The notes: generated by a model from the letters alone, not told the origin. A stretch of DNA of 21,618 nt from an uncultured Caulobacter sp. (GCA_937991555.1 CALKHU010000088.1:1-21618), one strand, 5' to 3'. Shown: positions 12,714-21,082, numbered from the stretch's first letter. A program made the numbers and translations.

Positions 12714-14873
12714 TTACAGGAAGCTGTAGGGATCGACGTCCAGGGTGACCCGGATCTGGCCGGGCGGCCGGGCCCGCGCCCGCCAGGCGGCGAGGAATCC
12801 CTGAAGGTCGACGGTGCGGTCGGCGCGGACAAGGAACCGCTTGCGGCGGCGCCCGCGCACCAGCGCCAGCGGCGCGTCGGCCGGACCAAAGACGTCGACT
12901 CCGTCGGCGTTGGGAACGACCGAGGCCAGCTGCCGCACGTACAGTTCCAGCGCCGCCGGATCGGGTCCCGACACGATCACTGCGGCGAGCCGCCCGAACG
13001 GCGGCAGGGTCGCCATCTCGCGCGCCTCCATCTCGGCCTCGACGAAGGCGTCGCGGTCCTGGGCGCGCAGGGCCTGCATCACCGGATGCTCCGGCGCATA
13101 GGTCTGGAGCAGCGCCCGGCCCGGCCGGTCCCGGCGCCCGGCCCGACCGCTGGCCTGGGCGAGCAGCTGGAAGGTCCGCTCCCCGGCCCGCAGGTCGCCC
13201 CCCCGCAGCCCGAGGTCCGCGTCGACCACCCCGACCAGCGTCAGGAGCGGGAAGTCGTGTCCCTTGGCCGCCGCCTGGGTGGCGACCAGCACGTCGATCT
13301 CGCCCTCCGCCATCGCCTGCACGAGCGACCGCGCGCCCTCGGCGTCGAACACCGTGTCCGACGAGAACACCGCCACGCGGGCCTGCGGGAAAAGCGCCCG
13401 CACCTCTTCCTCGACACGCTCCACGCCGGGGCCGATCGCGACCAGGCTGTCCTTCGCGCCGCAGTGCGGACACCTGTCCGGCCTCGGCATTGAGAACCCG
13501 GTCAGGTGGCAGACCAGCCTGCCGGTGTAGCGGTGCTCGACCAGCCAGCTGTCGGTGTCGGGGGCCTTCATCCGCTCGCCGCAGGCCTTGCACAGGACAA
13601 GCGGCGCATAGCCGCGACGGTTCAGGAACAGCAGCGTCTGCTCCCCGCGCGCGAAGGTCTCCGCCATCGCCTCGACCAGCGGTCGCGACAGCCAGCGGCC
13701 GGTCTCGGGCGGGTGCTCGCGCATGTCGATCAGCTCGACGTCGGGCAGGCGCGAGGCGCCGTGACGCGCGGCGAGCTTCAGCCAGCGATACCGACCCTGG
13801 CGGGCGTTCCAGAGTGTCTCGAGCGACGGCGTGGCGGACGCCAGCACGATGGCGCACTTCTCGATATGCGCCCGGGCGACGGCCATGTCGCGCGCATGGT
13901 AGATGAAGCCCTCTTCCTGCTTGAAGGAGCTGTCGTGCTCCTCGTCGACGACGATCAGCCGCAGGTCGCGATAGGGCAGGAACAGCGCCGACCGGGCGCC
14001 GACCACGATCCGCGCCTGGCCTGACGCGACGCCTTCCCAGGCCTTGCGGCGCAGCGGCGGCGGCACGGCGGAATGCCACTCGACCGGCCGGCCGCCGAAG
14101 CGGGCCTCGAACCGCCGCAGAACCGCCTGGGTCAGCGCGATCTCCGGCAGCAGGACCAGCACCTGGGCGGCGGGGTCCGCGGCGAGAGCCGCTGCAACGG
14201 CCTCCAGATAGACCTCGGTCTTGCCTGAGCCGGTCACCCCGTCGAGCAGCGCCGCCTGGAAGCCGCCCGCGCGGACCATGTCCGTCAGCACCTCGGCCGC
14301 CGCGCGCTGTCCGGGATTGAGGTCGGGACCCGGCATGGTCCAGTCGAGCGGATCAAACCGGACTTCCGGAACCCGCAGCTCGACCTCGAGCACCCTTTCG
14401 TCGAGCAGGCCCTTCACGACGCCGGCGGACACGCCCGCCGCCTCGGCCAGTTCTGGGCCGGTCATCGGCGCGATGGCGGCCTCGATCACTCTCTGGCGCG
14501 CCGGCGTCAGCCGACCCGGCTGCACTCCGGTGGCGCGGAGCAGCCTGACCGGCTTCGGCCTCGGGGCCCGCAGCCCGCGCAGCGCCATGGCCAGCGGCTG
14601 GCCGGGCGCCTCGACGGAATACTTCGCCGCCCATTCGACGAATCTCAGCGTCGTCGGCGGCAGCGGCGGATCGTCGAGCTTCTCGAGCACCGGCTTGAGC
14701 GGCCGGTTGCCGCCCGCCGCCTCGCGGAGCGCGCTCACCACGCCGCGCGCGGTGCGCGGTCCCAGGGGCACGGCGACATGGTCGCCGACGGCGAGGCCCA
14801 TCCCTTCCGGCTCGGCGTAGTCGAACGCCTCCGGCAGCGGCATCGGCAGAAGGATCGAGGCGATGCGGGTCAC
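12714..14873 (-). CDS. priA: Primosomal protein N' (PriA), replication restart helicase
   Basis: A 719-residue superfamily 2 helicase that loads the replisome at stalled forks. GTG 14873 is chosen because it opens the conserved N-terminus (TRIASILLPMPLPEAFDY); upstream in-frame sequence is non-coding or antisense to tal. The order is: DNA-binding domain with 3'-end pocket (1-100), winged helix (about 110-170), helicase lobe 1 with Walker A GVTGSGKT (212-219), DEEH box (310-313) and SATPS (346-350), the zinc region (428-471), and lobe 2 with ATQAAAKGHDFP and QASGRAGR (573-580). The zinc region keeps Cys428, Cys431, Cys455, Cys468 and Cys471, whereas the usual eight cysteines are reduced to five: Ala437, Thr440 and Thr458 replace the others. 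Everything else is intact and full length. It is divergent from tal with only 39 bp between starts. Confidence 0.96.
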   Translation of the reverse strand: MTRIASILLPMPLPEAFDYAEPEGMGLAVGDHVAVPLGPRTARGVVSALREAAGGNRPLKPVLEKLDDPPLPPTTLRFVEWAAKYSVEAPGQPLAMALRGLRAPRPKPVRLLRATGVQPGRLTPARQRVIEAAIAPMTGPELAEAAGVSAGVVKGLLDERVLEVELRVPEVRFDPLDWTMPGPDLNPGQRAAAEVLTDMVRAGGFQAALLDGVTGSGKTEVYLEAVAAALAADPAAQVLVLLPEIALTQAVLRRFEARFGGRPVEWHSAVPPPLRRKAWEGVASGQARIVVGARSALFLPYRDLRLIVVDEEHDSSFKQEEGFIYHARDMAVARAHIEKCAIVLASATPSLETLWNARQGRYRWLKLAARHGASRLPDVELIDMREHPPETGRWLSRPLVEAMAETFARGEQTLLFLNRRGYAPLVLCKACGERMKAPDTDSWLVEHRYTGRLVCHLTGFSMPRPDRCPHCGAKDSLVAIGPGVERVEEEVRALFPQARVAVFSSDTVFDAEGARSLVQAMAEGEIDVLVATQAAAKGHDFPLLTLVGVVDADLGLRGGDLRAGERTFQLLAQASGRAGRRDRPGRALLQTYAPEHPVMQALRAQDRDAFVEAEMEAREMATLPPFGRLAAVIVSGPDPAALELYVRQLASVVPNADGVDVFGPADAPLALVRGRRRKRFLVRADRTVDLQGFLAAWRARARPPGQIRVTLDVDPYSFL

Positions 14874-14912
14874 AGGTGGTCCATGGCCGATTGAGCCGCT
14901 AAAAGCGATCCC

Positions 14913-15569
14913 ATGCAGCTGTTTCTCGACACCACCGACACCGTCGTCCTGCGGGACCTCGCCGCCACCGGCCTCGTGGACGGCGTCACGACCAATCCGA
15001 CGCTGATCGCGAAATCCGGCCGGCCGATGACCGAGGTCATCGCCGAGATCTGCGACATCGTCGAGGGCCCCGTCAGCGCAGAAGCCGTCGCGACCGACGC
15101 CGAAGGCATGCTGGCCGAGGGCCGCAAGCTGGCCGGCATCGCCACCAATGTCGTGGTCAAGGTCCCGCTGACCCGCGCCGGCCTGGTGGCCACCGCCCAG
15201 TTCGCGCGCGAGGGCATCCAGACCAACGTCACCCTCTGTTTCTCGGCCGCCCAGGCTCTGCTCGCCGCCAAGGCGGGCGCGACCTATGTCTCGCCGTTCA
15301 TCGGCCGCCTGGACGACCAGACCCCGGGCTCGGGCATGGAGCTGATCAACGCGATCCGCGCCGTCTACGACAACTACGGCTTCGACACCGAGATCCTCGC
15401 CGCCTCGATCCGCACGCCGCAGCATGTCACCGAGGCCGCCCTCGCCGGCGCCGACTGCGCGACCATCCCGCCCGCCGTCTTCGAGGCGCTCTTCAAGCAC
15501 CCGTTAACCGAGACTGGGCTTCAACAGTTCCTGAGCGACTGGGCGAAGACCGGCCAGTCGATCCTGTAG
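14913..15569 (+). CDS. tal: Transaldolase, short (TalB type 3B / fructose-6-phosphate aldolase-like)
   Basis: A 218-residue TIM-barrel protein of the small transaldolase subfamily, which includes both true transaldolases and fructose-6-phosphate aldolase. It begins at once with MQLFLDTTD (Asp6); Asn28 in TTNPTLI and the Schiff-base lysine Lys83 in NVVVKVPLT are in place. The segment TNVTLCFSAAQALLAAKAG, then SPFIGRLDD, is characteristic. In the cytosol it links the pentose phosphate pathway to glycolysis by moving a dihydroxyacetone unit. No Shine-Dalgarno sequence precedes ATG 14913, and a GCTAAAA element 15 bases upstream could be a -10, which would make the mRNA leaderless or nearly so. 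The DUF484 gene follows after 40 bp and may be in the same transcript. Confidence 0.94.
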   Translation: MQLFLDTTDTVVLRDLAATGLVDGVTTNPTLIAKSGRPMTEVIAEICDIVEGPVSAEAVATDAEGMLAEGRKLAGIATNVVVKVPLTRAGLVATAQFAREGIQTNVTLCFSAAQALLAAKAGATYVSPFIGRLDDQTPGSGMELINAIRAVYDNYGFDTEILAASIRTPQHVTEAALAGADCATIPPAVFEALFKHPLTETGLQQFLSDWAKTGQSIL

Positions 15570-15609
15570 GGCAGAACCGCCCTGCGGAACGGTCTGTTCG
15601 GGGGCGGAC

Positions 15610-16278
15610 ATGTCTGACGCGAAGCGGAAGGAATCGGCGGCGGACGACCTGCGCCGGGTGCTCCGGGAACATCCCTATCTCATCCGCGACGACGCCGAGC
15701 TCCTGGCTGACCTGGGGCTGCGCGTCGACGCGGCCAATCTCGTCGACTTCGGGCCCGCCGCCCTGGCCCGCGTCCACGCCGCCCACAAGCGGGAAAGCCG
15801 CGCCCGCAAGCAGCTCGAGGCCACCGCCCGCGCCAACTTCGCCGCCCAGGCCCAGACCCACGCCGCGGTCATCGACCTGCTCGAGGCCCGCAACCACTCC
15901 GACCTGGCGCGCCGCATCGACGACATGGCGACGCTCCGCTTCGGCCTCGCCGGCGCGACCTTGGCGCTGGAAGGCCCCGAGCGGGTTCCGGCGGGATGGT
16001 ACGCCCTCGTCGAAGGCCAGACCGATCTGATCCTGGGCGAACGCCGCCTGCACCGGATGGGCTTCCACGCGCCCTCGCGCGGCCTGTTCGGCGCCCGGGC
16101 CGAGCAGGTGCGGTCGATGGCGCTGGTCCGCGTCGCCCTTTGGGAGCCCGCGCGCCAGGGCGTCCTGGCCTTCGGTTCGCCCGACGAGAAGGGCTTCACC
16201 GAGGACATGGGCGCAGAACTGGTCGCCTTCCTGGCCCGCGTGGTCGAACGCACGGCGGAGCGATGGCCGGTCCTGTGA
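15610..16278 (+). CDS. DUF484 family protein
   Basis: A 222-residue cytosolic protein with the DUF484 layout: a short N-terminal helix pair (DDLRRVLREHPYLIRDDAELLADLGL), a basic coiled-coil-like helix (about 58-85), and a GAF-like domain to the end with GFTEDMGAELVAFLARVVER as the terminal helix. The family has no known activity. Its gene is found next to xerC in many proteobacteria, as in E. coli, and this is the case here: the last 16 bases overlap the xerC start. The GAF-like half suggests small-molecule or protein sensing, but no ligand is known. A GCGGA stretch lies just before the ATG. Confidence 0.88.
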   Translation: MSDAKRKESAADDLRRVLREHPYLIRDDAELLADLGLRVDAANLVDFGPAALARVHAAHKRESRARKQLEATARANFAAQAQTHAAVIDLLEARNHSDLARRIDDMATLRFGLAGATLALEGPERVPAGWYALVEGQTDLILGERRLHRMGFHAPSRGLFGARAEQVRSMALVRVALWEPARQGVLAFGSPDEKGFTEDMGAELVAFLARVVERTAERWPVL

Positions 16279-17192
16279 CCACAGCCCGCGAGGGGCTCGC
16301 CGCCTGGCTGGACCACCTCGCCAACGAACGGCGCGCCTCGCCGCGCACGGTCGAGGCCTATCTGGGCGGCGTGTCGCCGTACATCACCTTTCTCGAGCGG
16401 CATCGCGGCGAAGCGCTGACCCTGTCGGACATGGCCTCTGTCACCCCGGCCGAGGTCCGCGCCTACCTCGCCCACCGGCGCGACGGCGAGCGGCCGCTGT
16501 CGGCGCGTTCGGTGTCGCAGGCGCTGTCCGCCATCCGCGGCTTCCATGGCTTCCTCGACCGCCGCCACGGGGTCGCCAACCCGGCCCTGACCCTGGTCCG
16601 GGGGCCCCGCGTCAAGCCCGGCGCGCCGCGCCCGGTCAGCGAGGACGATGCGCGCGGCCTGATCGGGGAAGCGTCCCTCGATCCCGACCGCGAGGACTGG
16701 GAAGCGGCGCGCGACGAAGCGGTGCTGACCCTGCTCTGGGGCTGCGGCCTGCGCATCAGCGAGGCGCTGGGCCTGAAGCGGTCCGACGCGCCCCTGGGCG
16801 AGCAGCTTCGCATCCTCGGCAAGGGCTCCAAGACGCGGATCGTGCCGGTGTTGCCGGCGGTGCGCGAGGCGGTCGACGCCTACCTCGCGGCCCTGCCCTT
16901 CGCCCTGTCGCCGGACGAGCCGCTGTTTCGCGCCCCGCGCGGGGGGCCGCTGTCGCCCCGCCACGTCCAGGCGCGGATGCAGATCCTGCGCGGCCGCCTG
17001 GGCCTCTCGGACCGGGCCACGCCGCACGCGCTGCGCCACAGCTTCGCGACCCACCTGCTGGGCGCGGGGGCCGACCTGCGCTCGATCCAGGAGCTGCTCG
17101 GCCACGCCAGCCTGTCGACGACGCAGAAGTACACGGCGGTGGACGCCGAGGGACTGCTGGCGGCCTACGGCAAGGCGCATCCGCGGGCGTAG
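16263..17192 (+). CDS. xerC: Site-specific tyrosine recombinase XerC
   Basis: A 309-residue tyrosine recombinase that, with XerD, resolves chromosome dimers at dif near the division septum. The N-terminal SAM-like DNA-binding domain covers about 8-105 and the catalytic domain about 120-300. All active-site residues are seen: Arg164 in GLRISE, Lys187 in GKGSK, His255 and Arg258 in HALRH, His281 in LLGHASL, and the nucleophile Tyr290 in QKYTAVD, with the spacing of XerD. ATG 16263 with GGAG just before it is chosen; an in-frame GTG at 16275 that overlaps the preceding stop is an alternative. XerC and not a phage integrase is supported by the length, by the adjacency to DUF484 and by the lack of any phage sequence. 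XerD is not in the window. Confidence 0.94.
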   Translation: MAGPVTTAREGLAAWLDHLANERRASPRTVEAYLGGVSPYITFLERHRGEALTLSDMASVTPAEVRAYLAHRRDGERPLSARSVSQALSAIRGFHGFLDRRHGVANPALTLVRGPRVKPGAPRPVSEDDARGLIGEASLDPDREDWEAARDEAVLTLLWGCGLRISEALGLKRSDAPLGEQLRILGKGSKTRIVPVLPAVREAVDAYLAALPFALSPDEPLFRAPRGGPLSPRHVQARMQILRGRLGLSDRATPHALRHSFATHLLGAGADLRSIQELLGHASLSTTQKYTAVDAEGLLAAYGKAHPRA

Positions 17193-17205
17193 ACGCGGGA
17201 GCGCC

Positions 17206-18117
17206 TCAGGCCAGCCTGCCCCTGATCCAGGCCGCCGCCTCGTCCACGGCCCGCCGGCCGGCGCCGAGCCAGGGGGCGAAAGCGTGCCAGACGTGGATCA
17301 TCTCCGGCCAGATCTCGGCGCGCACCTCGACGCCGGCGAGGCCCGCGCGTTCGGCGAGCAGGGCCGTGTCAGAGGCCAGGATCTCCGCGCCGCCCGCGTG
17401 CAGCAGCATCGGCGGCAGACCGTGAAGATCGGCCAGCGCCGGGCTGGCCAGCGGATGATGAGGCCCCTCGCCCTGCAGATAGGCGTCGGCGAAGGCCTGC
17501 AGGCCCTCGCGGGTCAGCATCGGATCGTCCAGCACGGCGGCATAGGCGGCGCCGGTCTGGCCGAGGTTGACCCAGGGGCTGATGCCGAACAGGCAGCCGG
17601 GCTGCGGCAGGCCGCCGTCGCGGATGGCGATGGCGGCGGCGAAGGTCAGCCCGCCGCCGGCGCTGTCGCCCGCGATGACGATACGGGCCGGCTCGATCCC
17701 CTCGCCCAGCAGGTGACGATAGGCCTTCACCGCATCGTCGACGGCGGCGGGGAAGCGGTGTTCCGGGGCCAGCCGGTAATCGGGAACGAGGGCGAAACAG
17801 CCGATGGCCGCAGCCAGGTTGGCGGCCAGCCCCCTGTGGCTGCGCGGGCTGCCGATGCAGTAGCCGCCGCCGTGCAGATAGAGCAGCGCCCGTCCGTCTT
17901 CAGCTCCGGACGGCGTCAGCCGCTCGGCGGCGAGACCGGCGATGTCGAGGGTCTCGACCGCCACGCCGTCCGGCAACGGCTGCATGTCCCCGAATCCGTC
18001 AATGCCGGCGCGGCGGGTCGTCCAGTCATCCTGGCCCGTCTCGGTGTTCGGCATGGACGCCAGCAGGGCGCGCACGCCCGCGATCTCCGGGTCCCGGTAG
18101 GTTCGGCCGTCGGCCAT
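17206..18117 (-). CDS. Hormone-sensitive lipase family esterase (alpha/beta hydrolase-3)
   Basis: A 303-residue cytosolic esterase with no signal peptide. The HSL hallmark HGGG is at 82-85 (oxyanion hole), followed by GDSAGG with nucleophile Ser152, acid Asp250 in ILASD, and His275 in MIHVW. VPDYRLAPEHRFPAAVDD (111-128) is the usual second signature of this family. Members cleave short- and medium-chain acyl esters, sometimes on sterols, polyesters or antibiotics; the substrate here is unknown. ATG 18117 has GGGGGAG four to five bases upstream. The gene is 182 bp from lpd on the same strand. Its 3' end is 13 bp from the convergent xerC stop. Confidence 0.92.
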   Translation of the reverse strand: MADGRTYRDPEIAGVRALLASMPNTETGQDDWTTRRAGIDGFGDMQPLPDGVAVETLDIAGLAAERLTPSGAEDGRALLYLHGGGYCIGSPRSHRGLAANLAAAIGCFALVPDYRLAPEHRFPAAVDDAVKAYRHLLGEGIEPARIVIAGDSAGGGLTFAAAIAIRDGGLPQPGCLFGISPWVNLGQTGAAYAAVLDDPMLTREGLQAFADAYLQGEGPHHPLASPALADLHGLPPMLLHAGGAEILASDTALLAERAGLAGVEVRAEIWPEMIHVWHAFAPWLGAGRRAVDEAAAWIRGRLA

Positions 18118-18299
18118 GGAACTCCCCCACGTCTGTTCGCACAGCCTAATGGCTCGGCGGCGAGGGCGAAATCACCCGAACCGGGGAGCGCCGCTCCAAG
18201 GGCGCTACCGGTCCGCGACGGGGTTGTCTGTCGGGGGGCCGACGGTCGCCCGCAGTCAGCGTTCGCCCGTGGGCCCGGACCGGACGTCCCGGACCAGGC
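18118..18299. other. Intergenic region between lpd and the esterase gene
   Basis: This 182-bp gap holds the ribosome site of the esterase and presumably its promoter, which I cannot place. GGTCCGGG occurs twice close to the lpd stop (minus strand) and GGAGC/GCTCC can form a small hairpin near 18185-18197. No small gene is convincing on either strand. Confidence 0.4.
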
Positions 18300-19700
18300 T
18301 CAGGCCTGCATCGTCCAGCCCTCGACTCCCATCGCCGCCTGCCGCAGGGCTTCGGAGCGGGTGGGGTGCGGGTGGCAGGTGCGCGCGACGTCCTCGCTGG
18401 CGCCGGCGAACTCCATGGCCACGCAGTACTCGGCGATCATATCGCCCACATTCGGGCCGATCATGTGGACGCCGAGAATGCGGTCGGTCTTCGCGTCGGC
18501 CAGAACCTTCACGAAGCCCTCGCCCTCATGGTTGATCTTGGCGCGACTGTTGGCGCTGAACGGGAACTTGCCGACCTTGTAGGCGACGCCCTCGGCCTTC
18601 AGTTCCTCCTCGGTCTTGCCGACCGTGGCGACCTCCGGAGCCGTGTAGATCACGCCCGGAATGAGGCCGTAGTTCACGTGGCCCGCCTTGCCCGCGATCA
18701 GCTCGATGCAGGCGACGCCCTCGTCCTCGGCCTTGTGGGCCAGCATCGGGCCGGTGGTCACGTCGCCGACGACCCAGACGCCGCCCACGCCGGTCTTGAA
18801 GTGGTCGTTGGCGATGACGCCGCGCTTGTCCGGCGTGATGCCGACGGTCTCCAGGCCCAGGCCCTTCGTGTAGGGACGGCGGCCGATGGCGACGAGGACG
18901 TAATCGGCGACAAGCGTCTCGGCCGCGCCGCCGGCGACCGGCTCGACGGTGAGCTCGACGGCCTTGCCGGTGTTCCTGGCGCCCGTGACCTTGCTGCCCA
19001 GCCTGAACTTCATGCCCTGCTTGGTCAGCGAGCGCTGGAAGGTCTTGGCCGTCTCCTCGTCCGTTCCCGGAACGATACGGTCGAGGAACTCGACCACCGT
19101 CACCTCCGCGCCCAGGCGGCGCCAGACCGAACCGAGCTCGAGCCCGATCACGCCGGCGCCGATCACCACCAGCGACTTGGGCACTTCAGGCAGCGACAGG
19201 GCGCCGGTGGAGTCCAGGATGCGCTGGTTGTCGACCTCGACCCCCGGCAACGGCGTCGGCTCCGAGCCGGTCGCGATGACGATGTTCTTCGCCTCGTACA
19301 ACGTCTCCGAACCGTCCGCGGCCTTCACGACCACCTTGCCCGGCCCGTCGATGCGGCCCCAGCCCTTCAGCCAGTCGACCTTGTTCTTCTTGAACAGGAA
19401 CTCGATGCCCTTGGTCAGCGCCGTCACGCTCTCGGCCTTCTGGGCCATCATCTGGCCGAGGTTGAGCTTCGGGGCGACCTCGATGCCGAGCTTGGCGAAC
19501 TCGCCGCCGGTCGCGGCTTCGTAGAGTTCCGACGCATGCAGCAGCGCCTTGGACGGCATGCAGCCGACGTTCAGGCAGGTGCCGCCCAGCGTCTCGCGCC
19601 CTTCGACACAAGCGACCTTGAGACCCAGCTGCCCCGCGCGGATCGCCGCATTGTAGCCGCCGGGGCCGCCTCCGATGATGATGACGTCGTACTGGGCCAT
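18300..19700 (-). CDS. lpd: Dihydrolipoyl dehydrogenase (E3)
   Basis: A 466-residue flavoprotein that reoxidises dihydrolipoamide on the E2 subunits of 2-oxo acid dehydrogenases and passes electrons to NAD+. It starts with the FAD-binding GGGPGG (10-15), followed by the redox disulfide in CLNVGC (Cys42, Cys47), the NAD-binding GAGVIGLELGSVW, the second FAD motif VWVVGDVT, and the dimer-interface active-site pair His445 and Glu450 in HPHPTRSEA. Length is standard and nothing is missing. It lies three genes downstream of the 2-oxoglutarate dehydrogenase E2 gene on the same strand, as expected for the E3 of that complex. The 135 bp upstream separates it from a membrane-protein gene and contains both a hairpin and a promoter candidate, so it is likely to be transcribed on its own as well. 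Confidence 0.97.
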   Translation of the reverse strand: MAQYDVIIIGGGPGGYNAAIRAGQLGLKVACVEGRETLGGTCLNVGCMPSKALLHASELYEAATGGEFAKLGIEVAPKLNLGQMMAQKAESVTALTKGIEFLFKKNKVDWLKGWGRIDGPGKVVVKAADGSETLYEAKNIVIATGSEPTPLPGVEVDNQRILDSTGALSLPEVPKSLVVIGAGVIGLELGSVWRRLGAEVTVVEFLDRIVPGTDEETAKTFQRSLTKQGMKFRLGSKVTGARNTGKAVELTVEPVAGGAAETLVADYVLVAIGRRPYTKGLGLETVGITPDKRGVIANDHFKTGVGGVWVVGDVTTGPMLAHKAEDEGVACIELIAGKAGHVNYGLIPGVIYTAPEVATVGKTEEELKAEGVAYKVGKFPFSANSRAKINHEGEGFVKVLADAKTDRILGVHMIGPNVGDMIAEYCVAMEFAGASEDVARTCHPHPTRSEALRQAAMGVEGWTMQA

Positions 19701-19770
19701 GGGTCTGGAAACCTTGTCTCGCTGGGGATGCGAACGGGATATGGGCGCCCGGTCGCGCTCGTGCGAGGCG

Positions 19771-19797
19771 GTTTAAGGCGCCGCGTCCCTAGGTCAA
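19771..19797 (-). promoter_or_regulatory. Candidate lpd promoter
   Basis: On the minus strand TTGACC (19797-19792) is a good -35, and 15 bases further TTAAAC (19776-19771) can serve as a -10. That would give a leader of about 65 bases before lpd. The -35 is close to the Caulobacter consensus; the -10 is only fair. Confidence 0.4.
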
Positions 19798-19816
19798 CCG
19801 CGCCGGGTCGGAAATC

Positions 19817-19832
19817 GGCGTCGGGCGACGCC
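19817..19832 (-). terminator. Hairpin directly after the stop of the membrane-protein gene
   Basis: GGCGTC (19817-19822) and GACGCC (19827-19832) pair around GGGC, three bases past the stop at 19836. On the minus strand GATTT follows, a very short U-tract. This is a plausible weak intrinsic terminator that insulates lpd from the genes upstream. Confidence 0.5.
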
Positions 19833-19835
19833 CTG

Positions 19836-20528
19836 TCAGTCGGCCTCGGTCTGGCCGAGGCGCTTCCTGCCGGTCGGCGCGAGGATGAAAAACAGGACCA
19901 GCAGCGCGCCGCCCTCGATCTTCAGCAACGTGACCAGCGCCTCCGCCTCTTCGCCCGTGAAGGCGGTTCCGGTCAGCTTCACGCCCATGAAGATCCAGGT
20001 CGCCGTGTCGACGGCCGCCGCCGCGGCGGCGATCCAGATCGCCCCCAGCGGGTCGCGCCTGGCGGTTCTGAGCGCCGTCAGCCGCAAGAACGCCGCGCCG
20101 CCGACCGCCAGCAGCGGCTGCCACATCCAGGCGGCGGCGCCAGGAACCAGCCAGCGGGCGGGGTCCAGCGCGCCGAAGGTGGGCATGACCATCTCGACCA
20201 GCGAGAGCAGTCCGCGCGCGCCGGTGTCCGACCCGGTGAGCAGCGCCGCCGCTGGCCCGAGCAGATGGTAGGCGAGGGCCACGAGGATGACCGCCTGGAC
20301 CGGAAGCGCCCTCAGGCCCGACGCGGCTGGCGGTCCGGCCGTCGCCGGTTGCAGGGCGCGGCGCACCCGCGCCTGCCGGATGCTGGCCGCGCGGGCGGGC
20401 CTGTCGACGGTGCTGTCCCCGAATCCCGGGATCGGGCGCGAGCCGATCTCGAGGTCGGTCCCCCCACTCCACGGCCAACGGAACCTCGGCGGGCCCTCGA
20501 CGATCGGGTTGCGGTTGTCGCGCTGCAT
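19836..20528 (-). CDS. Membrane protein of unknown function
   Basis: A 230-residue protein I do not recognise. The first 75 residues are hydrophilic, rich in Arg and Pro (PRFRWPWSGG, RQARVRRALQ), and probably cytosolic. Four hydrophobic helices follow at about 77-97, 131-150, 162-182 and 201-218, and the tail is charged (GRKRLGQTEAD). The loop between helices 1 and 2 (GLLSLVEMVMPTFGALDPARWL) is fairly long. It has no cysteines and no known enzymatic motif. ATG 20528 is the first in frame; its ribosome site is weak. It stands between lpd and the DUF2007 gene, all on the minus strand, with 70 bp on the upstream side. Codon use is like its neighbours. Confidence 0.75.
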   Translation of the reverse strand: MQRDNRNPIVEGPPRFRWPWSGGTDLEIGSRPIPGFGDSTVDRPARAASIRQARVRRALQPATAGPPAASGLRALPVQAVILVALAYHLLGPAAALLTGSDTGARGLLSLVEMVMPTFGALDPARWLVPGAAAWMWQPLLAVGGAAFLRLTALRTARRDPLGAIWIAAAAAAVDTATWIFMGVKLTGTAFTGEEAEALVTLLKIEGGALLVLFFILAPTGRKRLGQTEAD

Positions 20529-20598
20529 CCGGCCCTCCCGCGCCCGGTCACCTTAGGCGGCCAGATCGCGGCGCGACAAGCCGCTCGCTGTGCGCCCG

Positions 20599-21042
20599 CT
20601 ACAGGCCTGTCAGCGCTCCGATCCAGGACAGTCCGATGACCAGTCCGCTGAAGGCCAGTCCGATCAGAAGGACCCACAGGACAGTCGAGGCGAGGAAGCC
20701 GAAGCGTCGGCGACCGGCGACCAGCCACCCCGCGGCCGGGCCGGCGGTCAGCAACAGCGCGGCCGCGGCGACGCGATCCCCGGCCTCGATCGAGGGAGGA
20801 ATCACGTCGTCCTCGGCGAGCGGCTCGGCGGCAGGCCTGTGTCGCAGGATGTCGAGGCTGTCGGCGAGGTCCGCTTCGCCTACGCTGAGGCGAAAGCCGC
20901 CCAGCGCCTTCTGCTCCAGCCAGAACACCGAACCGTAGTGCGCATCGGCGATCGAGGCCGTGATCCCTGCCGATCGCAGCAGCGAGGCTGCGATCTCGGC
21001 TTCGGACAGCGTGTGAAAGCGCGCGACTTCGACCAGGGCCAT
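20599..21042 (-). CDS. DUF2007 domain protein with two C-terminal membrane helices
   Basis: A 147-residue protein. Residues 1-68 match the DUF2007 (putative signal-transducing) pattern: VEVARFHTLSEAEIAASLLRSAGI, where an edited helix and strand precede a small ferredoxin-like fold, and a second strand ending in FRLSVGEADLADSLDIL. Two transmembrane helices follow (about 90-108 and 117-137). DUF2007 is related to the regulatory PII-like fold and its ligand is unknown; the membrane anchor would tether it at the inner face. No strong ribosome site precedes ATG 21042. It lies 40 bp downstream of the DUF3088 gene and is probably in the same transcript. Confidence 0.8.
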   Translation of the reverse strand: MALVEVARFHTLSEAEIAASLLRSAGITASIADAHYGSVFWLEQKALGGFRLSVGEADLADSLDILRHRPAAEPLAEDDVIPPSIEAGDRVAAAALLLTAGPAAGWLVAGRRRFGFLASTVLWVLLIGLAFSGLVIGLSWIGALTGL

Positions 21043-21082
21043 GGAGCGGACATTGGCGTGCGGCCCGCCGGTTCGTCCAGCG

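Noticed and set aside
16263..17192. Phage integrase marking an integrated element
   Set aside because: Length, active-site spacing and the DUF484 neighbour fit housekeeping XerC, and no att repeats, tRNA or phage genes are near.
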